DNA of 64,000 nucleotides from Nonomuraea soli (GCF_013761175.1 NZ_JACDUR010000001.1:1240001-1304000); one strand, 5' to 3'; shown: positions 25,639 to 34,373, counted from the first letter of the stretch. Program-made: numbers and translations. The notes: generated from the letters alone by a model not told the origin.

Positions 25639-26886
25639 ATGTCACGTGTCCTGTCCGCCGCGCTCACCGAGCACGCGGGACACTCCGTCACGATCGCCGG
25701 CTGGGTCCATCGCCGCCGCCGGTTGAAGTCGGTCTCGTTCCTGATCGTCCGCGACCGCGCCGGGCTCGCCCAGGTGGTCGTCCACGAGGGCGAGCTGCCG
25801 CCCGAGGAGAGCGTCGTCGAGGTCACCGCCACGGTCGTCGCCAGCCCGCAGGCCCCGGGCGGGGTCGAGCTGGTCGAGCCGGAGATCACCGTGTTGTCGG
25901 AGCCGGCCCAGGCGCCGCCGTTCGACCTGTTCCGCCCTGCCGTACCCGCCGCGCTGCCCACGGTCCTCGACCACGCGCCCGTGGCGCTCAGGCATCCGGC
26001 GCTGCGCGCGGTGCTGGAGATCTCCGGCGCGAGCGTGTCGGGTTTCCGCGCGACGCTCGACGGCGCCGGGTTCACCGAGATCCACACGCCCAAGCTCGTC
26101 GCGTCGGCGACGGAGTCGGGCGCGAACGTCTTCCCGGTCGACTACTTCGGCCGCACGGCCTATCTGGCGCAGTCGCCGCAGTTCTTCAAGCAGATGATGG
26201 TCGGCGTGTTCGAGCGCGTCTACGAGGTCGGCCCGGTCTTCCGCGCCGAGCCGCACGACACCGCGCGGCACCTGGCGCAGTACACCTCGCTGGACGTCGA
26301 GCTGGGCTTCGTGCGCGACCACCGCGACGTCATGGCGGTGCTGCGCGAGGTGCTGTCCGGGATGGTCGAGTCGGTACGGCACCGCGGCCACGCCGTCGGG
26401 CTGCCGCACGTGCCGCAGGAGATCCCCGCGCTGCACTTCACCGAGGCCAAGGCGCTTACCGGCGACGACGGCGAGCCCGACCTCTCACCGGCGCAGGAGC
26501 GGGCACTGTCGGAGTGGGCGCTGCGCGAGCACGGCTCGGAGTTCGTCTTCGTCACCGGCTACCCGATGGTCAAGCGGCCGTTCTACACCCATCCCGACCC
26601 GGACAGGCCCGGCTACTCCAACGGCTTCGACCTGCTCTTCCGCGGGATGGAGCTGGTGACGGGCGGCCAGCGGCTGCACCGGTACGCCGACTATCTGGCC
26701 GCTCTGGACGAGCGTGGTGAGCCGGTGGAGCCGTACGAGGGCTACCTGTCGGCCTTCGCCCACGGCATGCCGCCGCACGGCGGCTTCGCCATCGGCCTGG
26801 AGCGGTGGGTGTCGCGGCTGGCGGACCTGCCGAACGTCCGGCAGGCGGCGCTGTTCCCGCGCGACCTGCACCGGCTCTCGCCCTAA
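25639..26886 (+). CDS. aspS: Archaeal-type aspartyl-tRNA synthetase, probably non-discriminating (Asp/Asn)
   Basis: A 415-residue class IIb aminoacyl-tRNA synthetase. An N-terminal OB-fold anticodon domain (about 1-105) precedes a catalytic core with motif 2 FRAEPHDTARHL and motif 3 GMPPHGGFAIGLERWV. It lacks the GAD insertion of bacterial AspRS and has archaeal AspRS marks such as FTEIHTPKL and LAQSPQFFKQMM. Such enzymes commonly charge both tRNA-Asp and tRNA-Asn, feeding the GatCAB amidotransferase. ATG 25639 sits 7 nt after GGAGG; the earlier GTG 25633 is too close. The T-box leader controls that ribosome site. Whether a bacterial AspRS also exists cannot be seen here. Confidence 0.93.
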   Translation: MSRVLSAALTEHAGHSVTIAGWVHRRRRLKSVSFLIVRDRAGLAQVVVHEGELPPEESVVEVTATVVASPQAPGGVELVEPEITVLSEPAQAPPFDLFRPAVPAALPTVLDHAPVALRHPALRAVLEISGASVSGFRATLDGAGFTEIHTPKLVASATESGANVFPVDYFGRTAYLAQSPQFFKQMMVGVFERVYEVGPVFRAEPHDTARHLAQYTSLDVELGFVRDHRDVMAVLREVLSGMVESVRHRGHAVGLPHVPQEIPALHFTEAKALTGDDGEPDLSPAQERALSEWALREHGSEFVFVTGYPMVKRPFYTHPDPDRPGYSNGFDLLFRGMELVTGGQRLHRYADYLAALDERGEPVEPYEGYLSAFAHGMPPHGGFAIGLERWVSRLADLPNVRQAALFPRDLHRLSP

Positions 26887-26902
26887 CCGCAGGGCTCTCC
26901 CA

Positions 26903-26938
26903 GGGCTGATCACTGGGCTGATCACTGGGCTGATCACT
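26903..26938. repeat. Three tandem copies of a 12-bp unit (GGGCTGATCACT)
   Basis: Three exact head-to-tail copies of GGGCTGATCACT, plus a partial fourth, fill most of the 56-bp gap between the convergent aspS and CGNR genes. Each unit contains the palindrome TGATCA. I cannot fold them into a convincing terminator. Confidence 0.85.
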
Positions 26939-26942
26939 GGGC

Positions 26943-27515
26943 TCAGGGCCGCTGCCTTTCGCGGAAGGCGGCGGCCTTGGTGCGGCTGCGGCAGGCAGGG
27001 GAGCAGAAGTGCCGCGCCCCGTTGCGCGAGCCGTCCACGTAGACCCGGTCGCACTCGGCCGCCTGGCAGACGCCGAGCCGCCCGCCCAGGTCGGAGCCGA
27101 TCGCGAGCGCCAGGCTCGCCGCGCAGCCCGCGCTCCACCCCACGGCCACGGTGTCGTCGGGCCCGTGGAAGTGCACCTGCCAGGGCTCGCCCGGCGCCTT
27201 TTCGAGCTGCGGCCGGGCGCCGGTGGCCAGCAGCAGGGTGTTGACCACGGTGGCGGCGGTGTCGAGGTCTCCGGCGTGCGCGGCGTCGAAGACCTTGCGC
27301 ATCTCCAGCGCCGTGCCGACGAACCTCGCGGCCTCCCGGTCGGTCACCGTGGCCCTGGTCGGCAGCGCGGCGCCGATGGCGGCGGGCAGGTCGGGGCCGC
27401 GGGGCGCGGTGTAGGGACGGCCGCGGGCGTGGCCGTCGGTGAGCAGGTTGACCAGGGACACCGAGGCGTCCAGCAGATTCACGATGTGACCATCGAACAG
27501 CATTTGACTGGTCAT
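26943..27515 (-). CDS. CGNR zinc-finger domain protein (probable transcription regulator)
   Basis: About 190 residues. The N-terminal two thirds belong to the actinobacterial ABATE-like region that precedes CGNR fingers. The C-terminal finger is CQAAECDRVYVDGSRNG followed by ARHFCSPACRSRTKAAAFR, a C-x4-C and C-x3-C arrangement seen in stress-related DNA-binding regulators. It is divergent from the MFS gene, and the roughly 50-bp gap suggests that it regulates the pump. Start uncertain: ATG 27515 has GAAGGG adjacent; ATG 27503 and 27530 are alternatives. Confidence 0.85.
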   Translation of the reverse strand: MTSQMLFDGHIVNLLDASVSLVNLLTDGHARGRPYTAPRGPDLPAAIGAALPTRATVTDREAARFVGTALEMRKVFDAAHAGDLDTAATVVNTLLLATGARPQLEKAPGEPWQVHFHGPDDTVAVGWSAGCAASLALAIGSDLGGRLGVCQAAECDRVYVDGSRNGARHFCSPACRSRTKAAAFRERQRP

Positions 27516-27564
27516 CCCTTCGCAAGGCATAGTGACCGGCGAAACACGTTTCGGAGGTCATCCT

Positions 27565-28677
27565 ATGCCGCGTACCGTCTGGCTGCTCATCGGGGCCAGG
27601 GCGATCAACCGCCTCGGCGCGTTCTCGATGACGTTCCTGACCGTGCTGGTCGCCACCGAGTTCGGCGTGCCCGCCACCACGGCGGGGCTGGTCGCGGCGG
27701 CCTTCGGCGTGGCGACGATCCCTTCGCGGCTGCTGGGCGGCTATCTGGCCGACCGTGTCGGGCGGCGCACGACGATCCTGCTGGGGCTGCTCGGCTGTGC
27801 CGTCGCCCAGGCGGGCATCGCGGTGGCGCCCTCGCTCGCCGTGCTGACCGTCTTCGCGGTCCTGCTCGGGCTGGCCTTCGAGCTCTACGAGCCGCCCAGC
27901 CAGGCGATGATCGCCGACGAGGTGCCCGTGGCCCTGCGCACCCGCGCCTACAGCCTGCTCAACGCGGCGATGGCGGCGGCCGGGCTGGGCGCGGGCCTGA
28001 TCGCGGCGGCCGTGGGACGGTGGGATCTGCGCTGGTTGTTCGTCGTGGACGCGGTGACGTGCCTGGCCTGCGCGATCGTCGTGCGCCTGGTGCTGCCCGC
28101 CGACCGTCCCGCCCGCCGCGGCCCCGCCCGGTCCGCCGTGTGGCGCGACCGCGCGCTGCTGGCGATGCTGGGGATCGGCACGGTCTTCGCGACCGTCTAC
28201 ATGACGATCGTCATGGTGCTGCCGCTGACGCTGCCGGTGCCCGCCGACGCGGGCATCCTGTCCACGGTCGCCGCGCTCACGCTCATCGCCGGCCAGCCCT
28301 TCGTGCGCCGCCAGAGCCTGACGCTGGGATTCGTGCTGCTGGCCGCCAACCTCGTCGGGTACGGCTTCGCGGACTCGCTGCCCGAGCTCGTCGCGTTCAC
28401 GGTTCTCGGCGGTGTCGGCGAGCTGTTCCTCATGGGCCGGCTGATGGCGATCGTCGCCGATCTCGCCCCCGACGACGCCCGCGGGCGCTACCTGGCCTTC
28501 TACGGCATCTGCTGGGGCTTCGCGACCGTGATCGCACCGCTGGCGGGCACGTGGCTGCTGGAGTCGGCCGGAGCGCGGGGCCTGTGGCTGACCCTGGCGG
28601 GAGTGACGCTGGCCCTCGCCGCCGGCACGGCGAGGGCCAGGGTGACGCGCGTGGCTCAGCCCAGCGCGTTGAGGTAG
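27565..28677 (+). CDS. MFS transporter, 12-TM efflux type
   Basis: A 370-residue major facilitator protein with about 12 hydrophobic segments. The inter-helix 2-3 motif A reads GGYLADRVGRRTT, typical of proton-coupled drug or metabolite exporters. ATG 27565 was chosen for its GGAGG seven bases upstream; eleven residues of open frame before it lie in the shared promoter. Divergent from the CGNR regulator. The end overlaps the opposing chitinase gene by 22 bp. The substrate is unknown. Confidence 0.88.
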   Translation: MPRTVWLLIGARAINRLGAFSMTFLTVLVATEFGVPATTAGLVAAAFGVATIPSRLLGGYLADRVGRRTTILLGLLGCAVAQAGIAVAPSLAVLTVFAVLLGLAFELYEPPSQAMIADEVPVALRTRAYSLLNAAMAAAGLGAGLIAAAVGRWDLRWLFVVDAVTCLACAIVVRLVLPADRPARRGPARSAVWRDRALLAMLGIGTVFATVYMTIVMVLPLTLPVPADAGILSTVAALTLIAGQPFVRRQSLTLGFVLLAANLVGYGFADSLPELVAFTVLGGVGELFLMGRLMAIVADLAPDDARGRYLAFYGICWGFATVIAPLAGTWLLESAGARGLWLTLAGVTLALAAGTARARVTRVAQPSALR

Positions 28678-30683
28678 GCGCGGTGGCTGCGGGAGAACTC
28701 GAACCCGTTGTACTTGTCCCAGTTGATCGACCAGGTCATCAGGCCGCGCAGGTTCGGGTAGACCCCACGGGGCTTGTACGGCCCGCAGTTGGTGCCCTTG
28801 GCCAGGCAGTCGAAGGCCTTCTGCACCTCGGCCACGGTGGTGAAGCCGTTGCCCGCCCACGGCGCGGCGGGCAGGCCGATGGCCACCTGGTCCTGGCGCA
28901 GCGCGGGGAAGACGTTGTTGACGTCGCCCCTGATGGGGAAGCCCGCGAGCAGCATGTCGGTCATCGCGACGTGGAAGTCGTGGGTGCCCATGGTGTGGTA
29001 CTGGTTGTCGAGGCCCATGATCGGCCCGGAGTTGTAGTCCTGCACGTGCAGCAGGGTCAGGTCGTTCCGCATGGCGTGGATGACCGGCAGGTAGGAGGCG
29101 CTGCGCGAGTCGGCGCCGCCGGTGCCGGGACCGTAGAACTGGTAACCGAGCTGCACGAAGAAGGTCTCCGGCGCCATCGTCAGCACGAACCGCGAGCCGT
29201 ACCTGGACTTCAGGGTGCGCAGCGCGGCGATCAGGTTGACGATCACCGGGGTGGTCGGCGCCGACAGGTTGGTGTCGCCCGCGTTGAGGTAGAGCGAGTG
29301 GCCCTCGAAGTCGATGTCGAGGCCGTCGAGCCCGTACCTGTCGATGATCGCCGACACGCTGGAGACGAACGCGTCACGTGCGGCCGTGGTGGTGAGCTGG
29401 ACCTGGCCGTTCTGGCCGCCGATCGAGATCAGCACCTTCTTGCCGAGCGCCTGCTTGGCGCGGATGCCCGCGATGAAGTCGGCCTCGGACTCGACGTTGG
29501 GGCACTCGGCGACCGGGCACTGGCGGAACCTGATGTCGCCGGAGGTGACCGAGGTCGGCTCGCCGAAGGCCAGGTTGATGACGTCCCACTCGTTGGGCAC
29601 GTCGGCCATGCGGATGTAGCCGGAGCCGTTGGCGAAGGAGGCGTGCAGGTAGCCGACCATCACGCGCTTGGGCAGCGTGCCCGGGTTGCCCGCGACGGTG
29701 ACCGACACCTGGTTGGACGCCGCCGACTCCACGCCGCTCGTGTGGAAGGCCCTGACGTGGTAGGTGTGCGTGCCGGGTCCGGGGGAGTCGGTCGCGGCGG
29801 TGCCGGTGACCGTCGCGACGCGCGTCGTGCCTCGGTAGAGGTGGTAGCCGGTCGCGGTGGGGGCGGCGTTCCAGGACAGCGAGACCGCCGAGCCGCTGAC
29901 CGTGCCGGTCAGGCCGGTGGGCGCGGGCGGCGGCGGGGGCACGTCGTTGCCGACGGTCACCGAGACGGCCGCCGACTGCGCCGACTCGCCGGCGGCGTTG
30001 GTGGCGCTGACCCGGTAGCTGTAGGTGCCGGGGCTGGGGTTGTCGGTGTAGGCCGCCTCCGTGGCCGAGCCGACGCGCGTGCCGTTGCGGAAGATGTTGT
30101 AGCCCGTCGCGCCGGTGACGGCGGTCCAGGTCAGCCGGGCCATGTTCATGCCGCCGGTCCCGGTGAGCCCTGTCGGTACGGCAGGCGGCTGGCCCTGCCC
30201 GGGCGGACCGTCCAGGACGACGTCGTCGGCGTGGTAGGCGCCCTGGCCGTACCAGCCGTTGACGTGGATGGTCACGCTGTTCACCCCGGTGCCGGTGGTG
30301 AACGAGGTGGTCAGCTGCGACCAGGCGGCTCCGGGCGAGCCCCAGGTGCTGGCGTTGATCCCGGTGCCGGTGGCGCCGAGGAAGACGTAGGCGCCGCGCA
30401 CCCAGGCCGACAGCGTGTAGGCCTGGCCGGGCTGGACGGCGAGGGTCTGCTGGCAGCGGGCGGTGTCGCTGCCGGCGGGGGTCGCCTGCAGGGCGCGGGT
30501 GCCGCCGTGCACGGGTGTGGTGACCGCCTGGGCTCCTGAGGTGGCTGAGCAGGTCCAGCCGCTCAACCCGCTCTCGAAGCCGGGGTTCGTCACGATGTTG
30601 GCGGCGTGGGCGGGGGAGGCGGGCGCCAGTAAGGCGCCCAGGAGCAGCGCGGCCAGGGCCGCCGGCTTCCAGGCTCTCATCAT
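28656..30683 (-). CDS. Secreted GH18 chitinase with carbohydrate-binding and fibronectin type III domains
   Basis: A 675-residue extracellular chitinase. It begins with a signal peptide (LAALLLGALLAPASPAHA, cleavage after AHA), followed by a carbohydrate-binding beta-sandwich (about 30-165, IVTNPGFESGLSGW) and two fibronectin type III domains (about 170-250 and 260-340). The GH18 barrel (about 350-675) has the catalytic DxxDxDxE motif in YGLDGLDIDFEGH. It cleaves chitin beta-1,4 bonds outside the cell. Two successive ATGs at the start; the second may be used. A perfect palindrome lies 31 bp upstream. Confidence 0.95.
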   Translation of the reverse strand: MMRAWKPAALAALLLGALLAPASPAHAANIVTNPGFESGLSGWTCSATSGAQAVTTPVHGGTRALQATPAGSDTARCQQTLAVQPGQAYTLSAWVRGAYVFLGATGTGINASTWGSPGAAWSQLTTSFTTGTGVNSVTIHVNGWYGQGAYHADDVVLDGPPGQGQPPAVPTGLTGTGGMNMARLTWTAVTGATGYNIFRNGTRVGSATEAAYTDNPSPGTYSYRVSATNAAGESAQSAAVSVTVGNDVPPPPPAPTGLTGTVSGSAVSLSWNAAPTATGYHLYRGTTRVATVTGTAATDSPGPGTHTYHVRAFHTSGVESAASNQVSVTVAGNPGTLPKRVMVGYLHASFANGSGYIRMADVPNEWDVINLAFGEPTSVTSGDIRFRQCPVAECPNVESEADFIAGIRAKQALGKKVLISIGGQNGQVQLTTTAARDAFVSSVSAIIDRYGLDGLDIDFEGHSLYLNAGDTNLSAPTTPVIVNLIAALRTLKSRYGSRFVLTMAPETFFVQLGYQFYGPGTGGADSRSASYLPVIHAMRNDLTLLHVQDYNSGPIMGLDNQYHTMGTHDFHVAMTDMLLAGFPIRGDVNNVFPALRQDQVAIGLPAAPWAGNGFTTVAEVQKAFDCLAKGTNCGPYKPRGVYPNLRGLMTWSINWDKYNGFEFSRSHRAYLNALG

Positions 30684-30713
30684 GGACCTCGTGGGGGGTG
30701 AGGCGGCTTTCTT

Positions 30714-30730
30714 TTAGGAAAGTTTCCTAA
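30714..30730 (-). promoter_or_regulatory. Palindromic operator TTAGGAAAGTTTCCTAA upstream of the chitinase
   Basis: A 17-bp perfect palindrome (8-bp arms around one central base) in an unusually AT-rich patch between the chitinase start and the end of the DHA2 exporter gene. Its position is right for a repressor or activator site of the chitinase promoter on the minus strand. Similar TTAGGAAA/TTTCCTAA palindromes occur, to my memory, before actinomycete glycosidase genes. Confidence 0.65.
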
Positions 30731-30777
30731 GAGTTGCCGTGATGGTAGTCCCGGCCGACGACGCGGGCAAGGCCCAA

Positions 30778-32274
30778 CTAGCGCTCCCGCATGAAGATCG
30801 CCAGGACCACCCCGAGTACGCACAGCACACCCGTGACGAGGAACATCTCGGTGTACTCCACGTGCAGGGCGGCGTTGATCTTCGCGGCGTACTCGGCCAT
30901 CTGCCTGGCGTAGGTGATCGCGTCGACACCTACCGGGAGCGGGGTATCAAGATCCGCGGTCAGCGACTGGAACCGGTAGAAGCCCCACGACGACACCGCC
31001 GCGACGCCGATCAGCATGCCCATCATGCGGGCCACGACCACCGCGGCCGAGGCGACGCCGTGTTGCTCGGCCGGTGTGGTGCGCAGGACCGCCGAGGAGA
31101 CCGGGGCGATCACCAGGCCGAGGCCGGCGCCCGCGACGATCAGGGCGATGTCGATCGGGTGGTTCTTCAGGTCGAGTGGCCACTGGTACATCAGGACATA
31201 GCCGACGGCGGCCAGCAGCATGCCCGCCACCGTCACCGGCCACTCGCCCGCCCGCCGTGCCAGCCAGCCGCCCAGCAGCGCGGCGACGGGCAGGGCGATG
31301 AGGAAGCGGGCCAGGACGAGCGAGGCCTCCAGCGGCGGCAGGCCCAGCAGCGTCTGGGCGGCCAGCTGGACGAACACCATCGTGACCAGCAGCGCGGCGC
31401 CGGTGGTGAAGCTGACGCCCAGCGTGGCCAGCAACGGCCCCTTGCGGGTGCCCGACAGGTCGAGCACCCGGACGGGGGAGCGGATCTCCCACCAGACGAA
31501 CGCCCCGGCGACGGCCAGGCCGGCGGCGATGAGCGGCAGGCCCCACGGCGGGAGCACGGCCTTGGCGGGGTCGGGGTTGTAGAGGCCGACGACGAGGAGG
31601 GCCAGGCAGGTGGCGAGCAGGAGGCCGCCGGTGAGGTCGATCTTCGGCGCGGGCCGTACGCGGACGTCCTTCCCGTGCGCGGTGCTCGTCGTGGCGAGGG
31701 CCGGGCTCGGCCGGACGCCGCCGGGGACCGTCAGCTGGACGGCGATCGCCGCCAGGGCCACCAGCGGCAGGTTGATCCAGAAGATCGCCTGCCAGCTCCC
31801 GAACGCCAGCGCCAGGAATCCGCCGTACAGCGGCCCGAGCGCGCTGCCCAGTTCCTGGGCCGCCCCCACCGCCCCGAGGGCCACCGGCCGCTCGCGCTCC
31901 TGCCACAGGTCGCCGATGAGCGCCATCGTGATCGGCAGCAGCGCCCCGCCCGCGATCCCCTGCAGCGCACGCCCCGCGACGACGGTCCACAGCCCGGTGC
32001 TGAGCGCGGTGATCAGCGAGCCGATCGCGAAGGCGGCCAGGCACGCGTGGATCAGCGGACGCCTGCCGTACCGGTCGGACAGCTGCCCGAGCAGCGGCAT
32101 CGCCGCGATGTAGCCGAGCAGGAAGCCCGTCACCACCGGCGTGATGCGCTCCAGCCGGTTCACCGGCACGCCGACGGTGTTGGCGATGTCGAGCAGCACC
32201 GTGACGACGACGTACGCGTCGAGCGCGGCGAGCAGGACGACCGCGCCGCCCGCCGCGAGAGCCAGACGCCTCAT
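30778..32274 (-). CDS. DHA2-family MFS exporter (14 TM), P55-like
   Basis: A 498-residue major facilitator with about 14 hydrophobic segments. Motif A is GQLSDRYGRRPLIH, and the antiporter motif C region is around GAVGAAQELGSALGPLYGG. It starts with ATG overlapping the stop of the LprG-like lipoprotein gene (ATGA). In mycobacteria the same lipoprotein-exporter pair (LprG with Rv1410/P55) moves triacylglycerol-type lipids across the envelope and affects drug tolerance; a similar role here is an inference from synteny. Last gene of the marR operon. Confidence 0.9.
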   Translation of the reverse strand: MRRLALAAGGAVVLLAALDAYVVVTVLLDIANTVGVPVNRLERITPVVTGFLLGYIAAMPLLGQLSDRYGRRPLIHACLAAFAIGSLITALSTGLWTVVAGRALQGIAGGALLPITMALIGDLWQERERPVALGAVGAAQELGSALGPLYGGFLALAFGSWQAIFWINLPLVALAAIAVQLTVPGGVRPSPALATTSTAHGKDVRVRPAPKIDLTGGLLLATCLALLVVGLYNPDPAKAVLPPWGLPLIAAGLAVAGAFVWWEIRSPVRVLDLSGTRKGPLLATLGVSFTTGAALLVTMVFVQLAAQTLLGLPPLEASLVLARFLIALPVAALLGGWLARRAGEWPVTVAGMLLAAVGYVLMYQWPLDLKNHPIDIALIVAGAGLGLVIAPVSSAVLRTTPAEQHGVASAAVVVARMMGMLIGVAAVSSWGFYRFQSLTADLDTPLPVGVDAITYARQMAEYAAKINAALHVEYTEMFLVTGVLCVLGVVLAIFMRER

Positions 32275-32927
32275 CCGACCGGCGGCGGGGTGACGGTGAC
32301 GGCGGCGTCGTAGTCGGACAGCGACACGATCACCGAGCCGCCCTGCAGCGGCAGGGTGACCTTGGTCAGTCGCGACGTGGCCTTGTCGACCAGCAGCTGG
32401 GCGCTGACGTCCTGGGTGACGCCGGGCACCAGCGTGGCCAGCTGCGCCTTGGTCAGCGCCGCGGTGACCTTGTACGCGCCGCCCTCCTCGCCGTCGACGG
32501 TGGGGTTCGTGGCGGCGGCCAGCAGCGTGGAGACGCCCTTGTCCGGGCTGAGCACCATGGAGGGGTCGTACTGCAGCAGCTGCATCAGCTGGGCGCGGGG
32601 CATCTTCTGGTAGGAGCCGGTCGGTCCCTTGAAGTAGACCGTGTCGCCCTGCAGCACGAAGTTCATCTCCGTGAGCTGCCCGAACACCTCGACGGAGATC
32701 GTGCCGTCGGCGTCGCCCGCGGACGTGATACGCCCGTCGGCCTTGCGCAGCGGCACCTGCGGGGTGCCTTCTGTGGCTATGGAGAACGAAGCCGACTTGA
32801 CCGCCTTCATCGCGTCGGCCGTCTTCTTCATCAGGTCGGGCCCGGAGGGGAGTGCCGTCTCGCCGCCACCCGCGCATGCGGTGGAAACCATGAGCGCGAC
32901 CAGCAGGAGCAGGAGCCGTTTCACCAT
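32271..32927 (-). CDS. LprG/LppX-family lipoprotein
   Basis: A 218-residue lipoprotein of the LppX_LprAFG family, whose members hold lipids in a hydrophobic half-barrel. Signal and lipobox are LLVALMVSTAC, with cysteine near 18. The mature part starts with the family helix (LMKKTADAMKAVKSASFSI) and continues with beta strands. It is 9 bp downstream of the marR gene and overlaps the exporter gene by 4 bp, matching the mycobacterial lprG-p55 operon. It likely loads or carries lipid for the exporter. Confidence 0.9.
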   Translation of the reverse strand: MVKRLLLLLVALMVSTACAGGGETALPSGPDLMKKTADAMKAVKSASFSIATEGTPQVPLRKADGRITSAGDADGTISVEVFGQLTEMNFVLQGDTVYFKGPTGSYQKMPRAQLMQLLQYDPSMVLSPDKGVSTLLAAATNPTVDGEEGGAYKVTAALTKAQLATLVPGVTQDVSAQLLVDKATSRLTKVTLPLQGGSVIVSLSDYDAAVTVTPPPVG

Positions 32928-32936
32928 GAGGGGAGT

Positions 32937-33398
32937 CTACGAGCGCAGGCTCTTGAGATGTTCCACGATCGGGGCATATGCCCGTTGCATCTCGGTCAGC
33001 TGGTCGGTGCTGAGCCGGTCGACGAAGTGTTCGCGCACCGCCGCGACGTGGTGGGGAGCGACCTCCTTGATCGTGTCCCAGCCGTTGTCGGTGAGCACCG
33101 CGAAGGTGCCGCGCCGGTCGTCGGCGCACTCCTCCCTGGTGACCAGGCCCTTGGCCTCCATGCGGGAGATCTGGTGCGACAGCCTGCTGCGCGACTGGAT
33201 CGTGGCGTCGGCCAGGTCGCTCATGCGCATGCGATGGCCTGGACTCTCGGAGAGGTTCACGAGGATCTCGTAGTCGTTGATCGACAACCCGAACTCGTGC
33301 AGCTCGCGATCGAGTCGGTGCATCAGCAGCTTGTGCACCACCAGATGCGCACGCCAGGCCTGCTGTTCTGCCTGGCTCAACCACCTTGGCGCACTCAT
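32937..33398 (-). CDS. MarR-family transcriptional regulator
   Basis: A 153-residue winged-helix regulator. The helix-turn-helix and wing are visible as MRMSDLADATIQSRSRLSHQ followed by RMEAKGLVTREECADDRRG, the standard MarR pattern, including the wing DxR..D-R. It probably represses its own operon (lipoprotein and exporter) until a small ligand binds. Start chosen at ATG 33398, since the upstream open frame is antisense to the CDF gene. It is divergent from the metal transporter over 51 bp, so it may act on both sides. Confidence 0.92.
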   Translation of the reverse strand: MSAPRWLSQAEQQAWRAHLVVHKLLMHRLDRELHEFGLSINDYEILVNLSESPGHRMRMSDLADATIQSRSRLSHQISRMEAKGLVTREECADDRRGTFAVLTDNGWDTIKEVAPHHVAAVREHFVDRLSTDQLTEMQRAYAPIVEHLKSLRS

Positions 33399-33449
33399 GA
33401 TCTGAATGTACCGCAAGGTGGGATAACCGGATGCGTACGATGATCTACC

Positions 33450-34373
33450 ATGAGTGACAGCTCGGGAGAAAGCCTGATCACGGTCGTCGTGGCGGGCCTG
33501 GCCAACCTGGCCATCGCCGTGGCCAAGCTGGTCGCGGGCCTGATCAGCGGCTCGGCGGCGATGTTGTCGGAGGCCGCGCACTCCTTCGCCGACACCGTGA
33601 CCGAGGTCCTGCTCGTGGTGGCGGTGCGCTCGGGCGCCAAGCCCGCCGACCGGCGCCATCCGTTCGGGCACGGCCCCGCGGGCTACTTCTGGGCGCTGCT
33701 GGCGGCGGGCGCCACCCTGGTCGGGGGGGCGGGCTTCTCGATCACGCACGGCCTGCACACCATCTCCCACGGCGAGGACCTGTCCGACCTCACCCTGTCC
33801 TACATCGTGCTGGCCGTGTCGTTCGTGATCGAGAGCGTCTCGTTCCTGCGCGGGCTGTCGCAGGTGCGCGGCGAGGCCCGCAAGTGGAACGTCAGCTCGT
33901 TCCGGCTCGTGCGCGCCACGCCCGACACCGCGCTCAAGGCGGTCATGCTGGAGGACACGGCGGCGCTGATCGGTCTGGTGCTGGCGGCGCTGGGCCTGCT
34001 GGGCAGCCAGCTCACCGGCTCGGCGCTCTGGGACGGCCTGGCCTCGGTGGCCATCGGCGTGCTGCTGCTGGCGGTGGCGCTGAGCCTGATCGTCGCCAAC
34101 GCCTCGCTGCTGATCGGCCGGTCGGCGCCGCGCACGATCGAGGGGCTGATCCGCACGGTGCTGATGGAGCAGCCCGAGGTCGAGGACGTGGTCGAGCTGC
34201 TCACCATGATCCTCGGGCCGAACGAGGTGCTGGTCGCCGCCAAGGTCGACTTCACCGACGAGGCCAGCGCGGCCGGGGTGGAACGTGCCTGCGAGGAGGT
34301 CGACCAGCGGCTGCGCGCCCGGGTGCCGGGCGTCGCGCACGTCTTCCTGGATCCGACTCCGAGCAGGCGTTAG
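33450..34373 (+). CDS. Cation diffusion facilitator (CDF) metal transporter
   Basis: A 307-residue CDF-family exporter for divalent metals such as zinc, iron or manganese, working against protons in the cell membrane. Six hydrophobic segments are expected. Metal-site motifs are SEAAHSFADTVTE (H-x3-D) and RHPFGHGPAGYFWALL. The cytoplasmic C-terminal domain (about 205-307) is the usual ferredoxin-like regulatory part (EDVVELLTMILGPNEVLVAAKVDF). Metal specificity cannot be fixed by eye. Divergent from the marR operon. Confidence 0.9.
   Translation: MSDSSGESLITVVVAGLANLAIAVAKLVAGLISGSAAMLSEAAHSFADTVTEVLLVVAVRSGAKPADRRHPFGHGPAGYFWALLAAGATLVGGAGFSITHGLHTISHGEDLSDLTLSYIVLAVSFVIESVSFLRGLSQVRGEARKWNVSSFRLVRATPDTALKAVMLEDTAALIGLVLAALGLLGSQLTGSALWDGLASVAIGVLLLAVALSLIVANASLLIGRSAPRTIEGLIRTVLMEQPEVEDVVELLTMILGPNEVLVAAKVDFTDEASAAGVERACEEVDQRLRARVPGVAHVFLDPTPSRR

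Noticed and set aside
27009-30539. A 1176-residue plus-strand frame across the CGNR, MFS and chitinase genes
   Set aside because: It crosses three well-supported genes on both strands and shows no domain.
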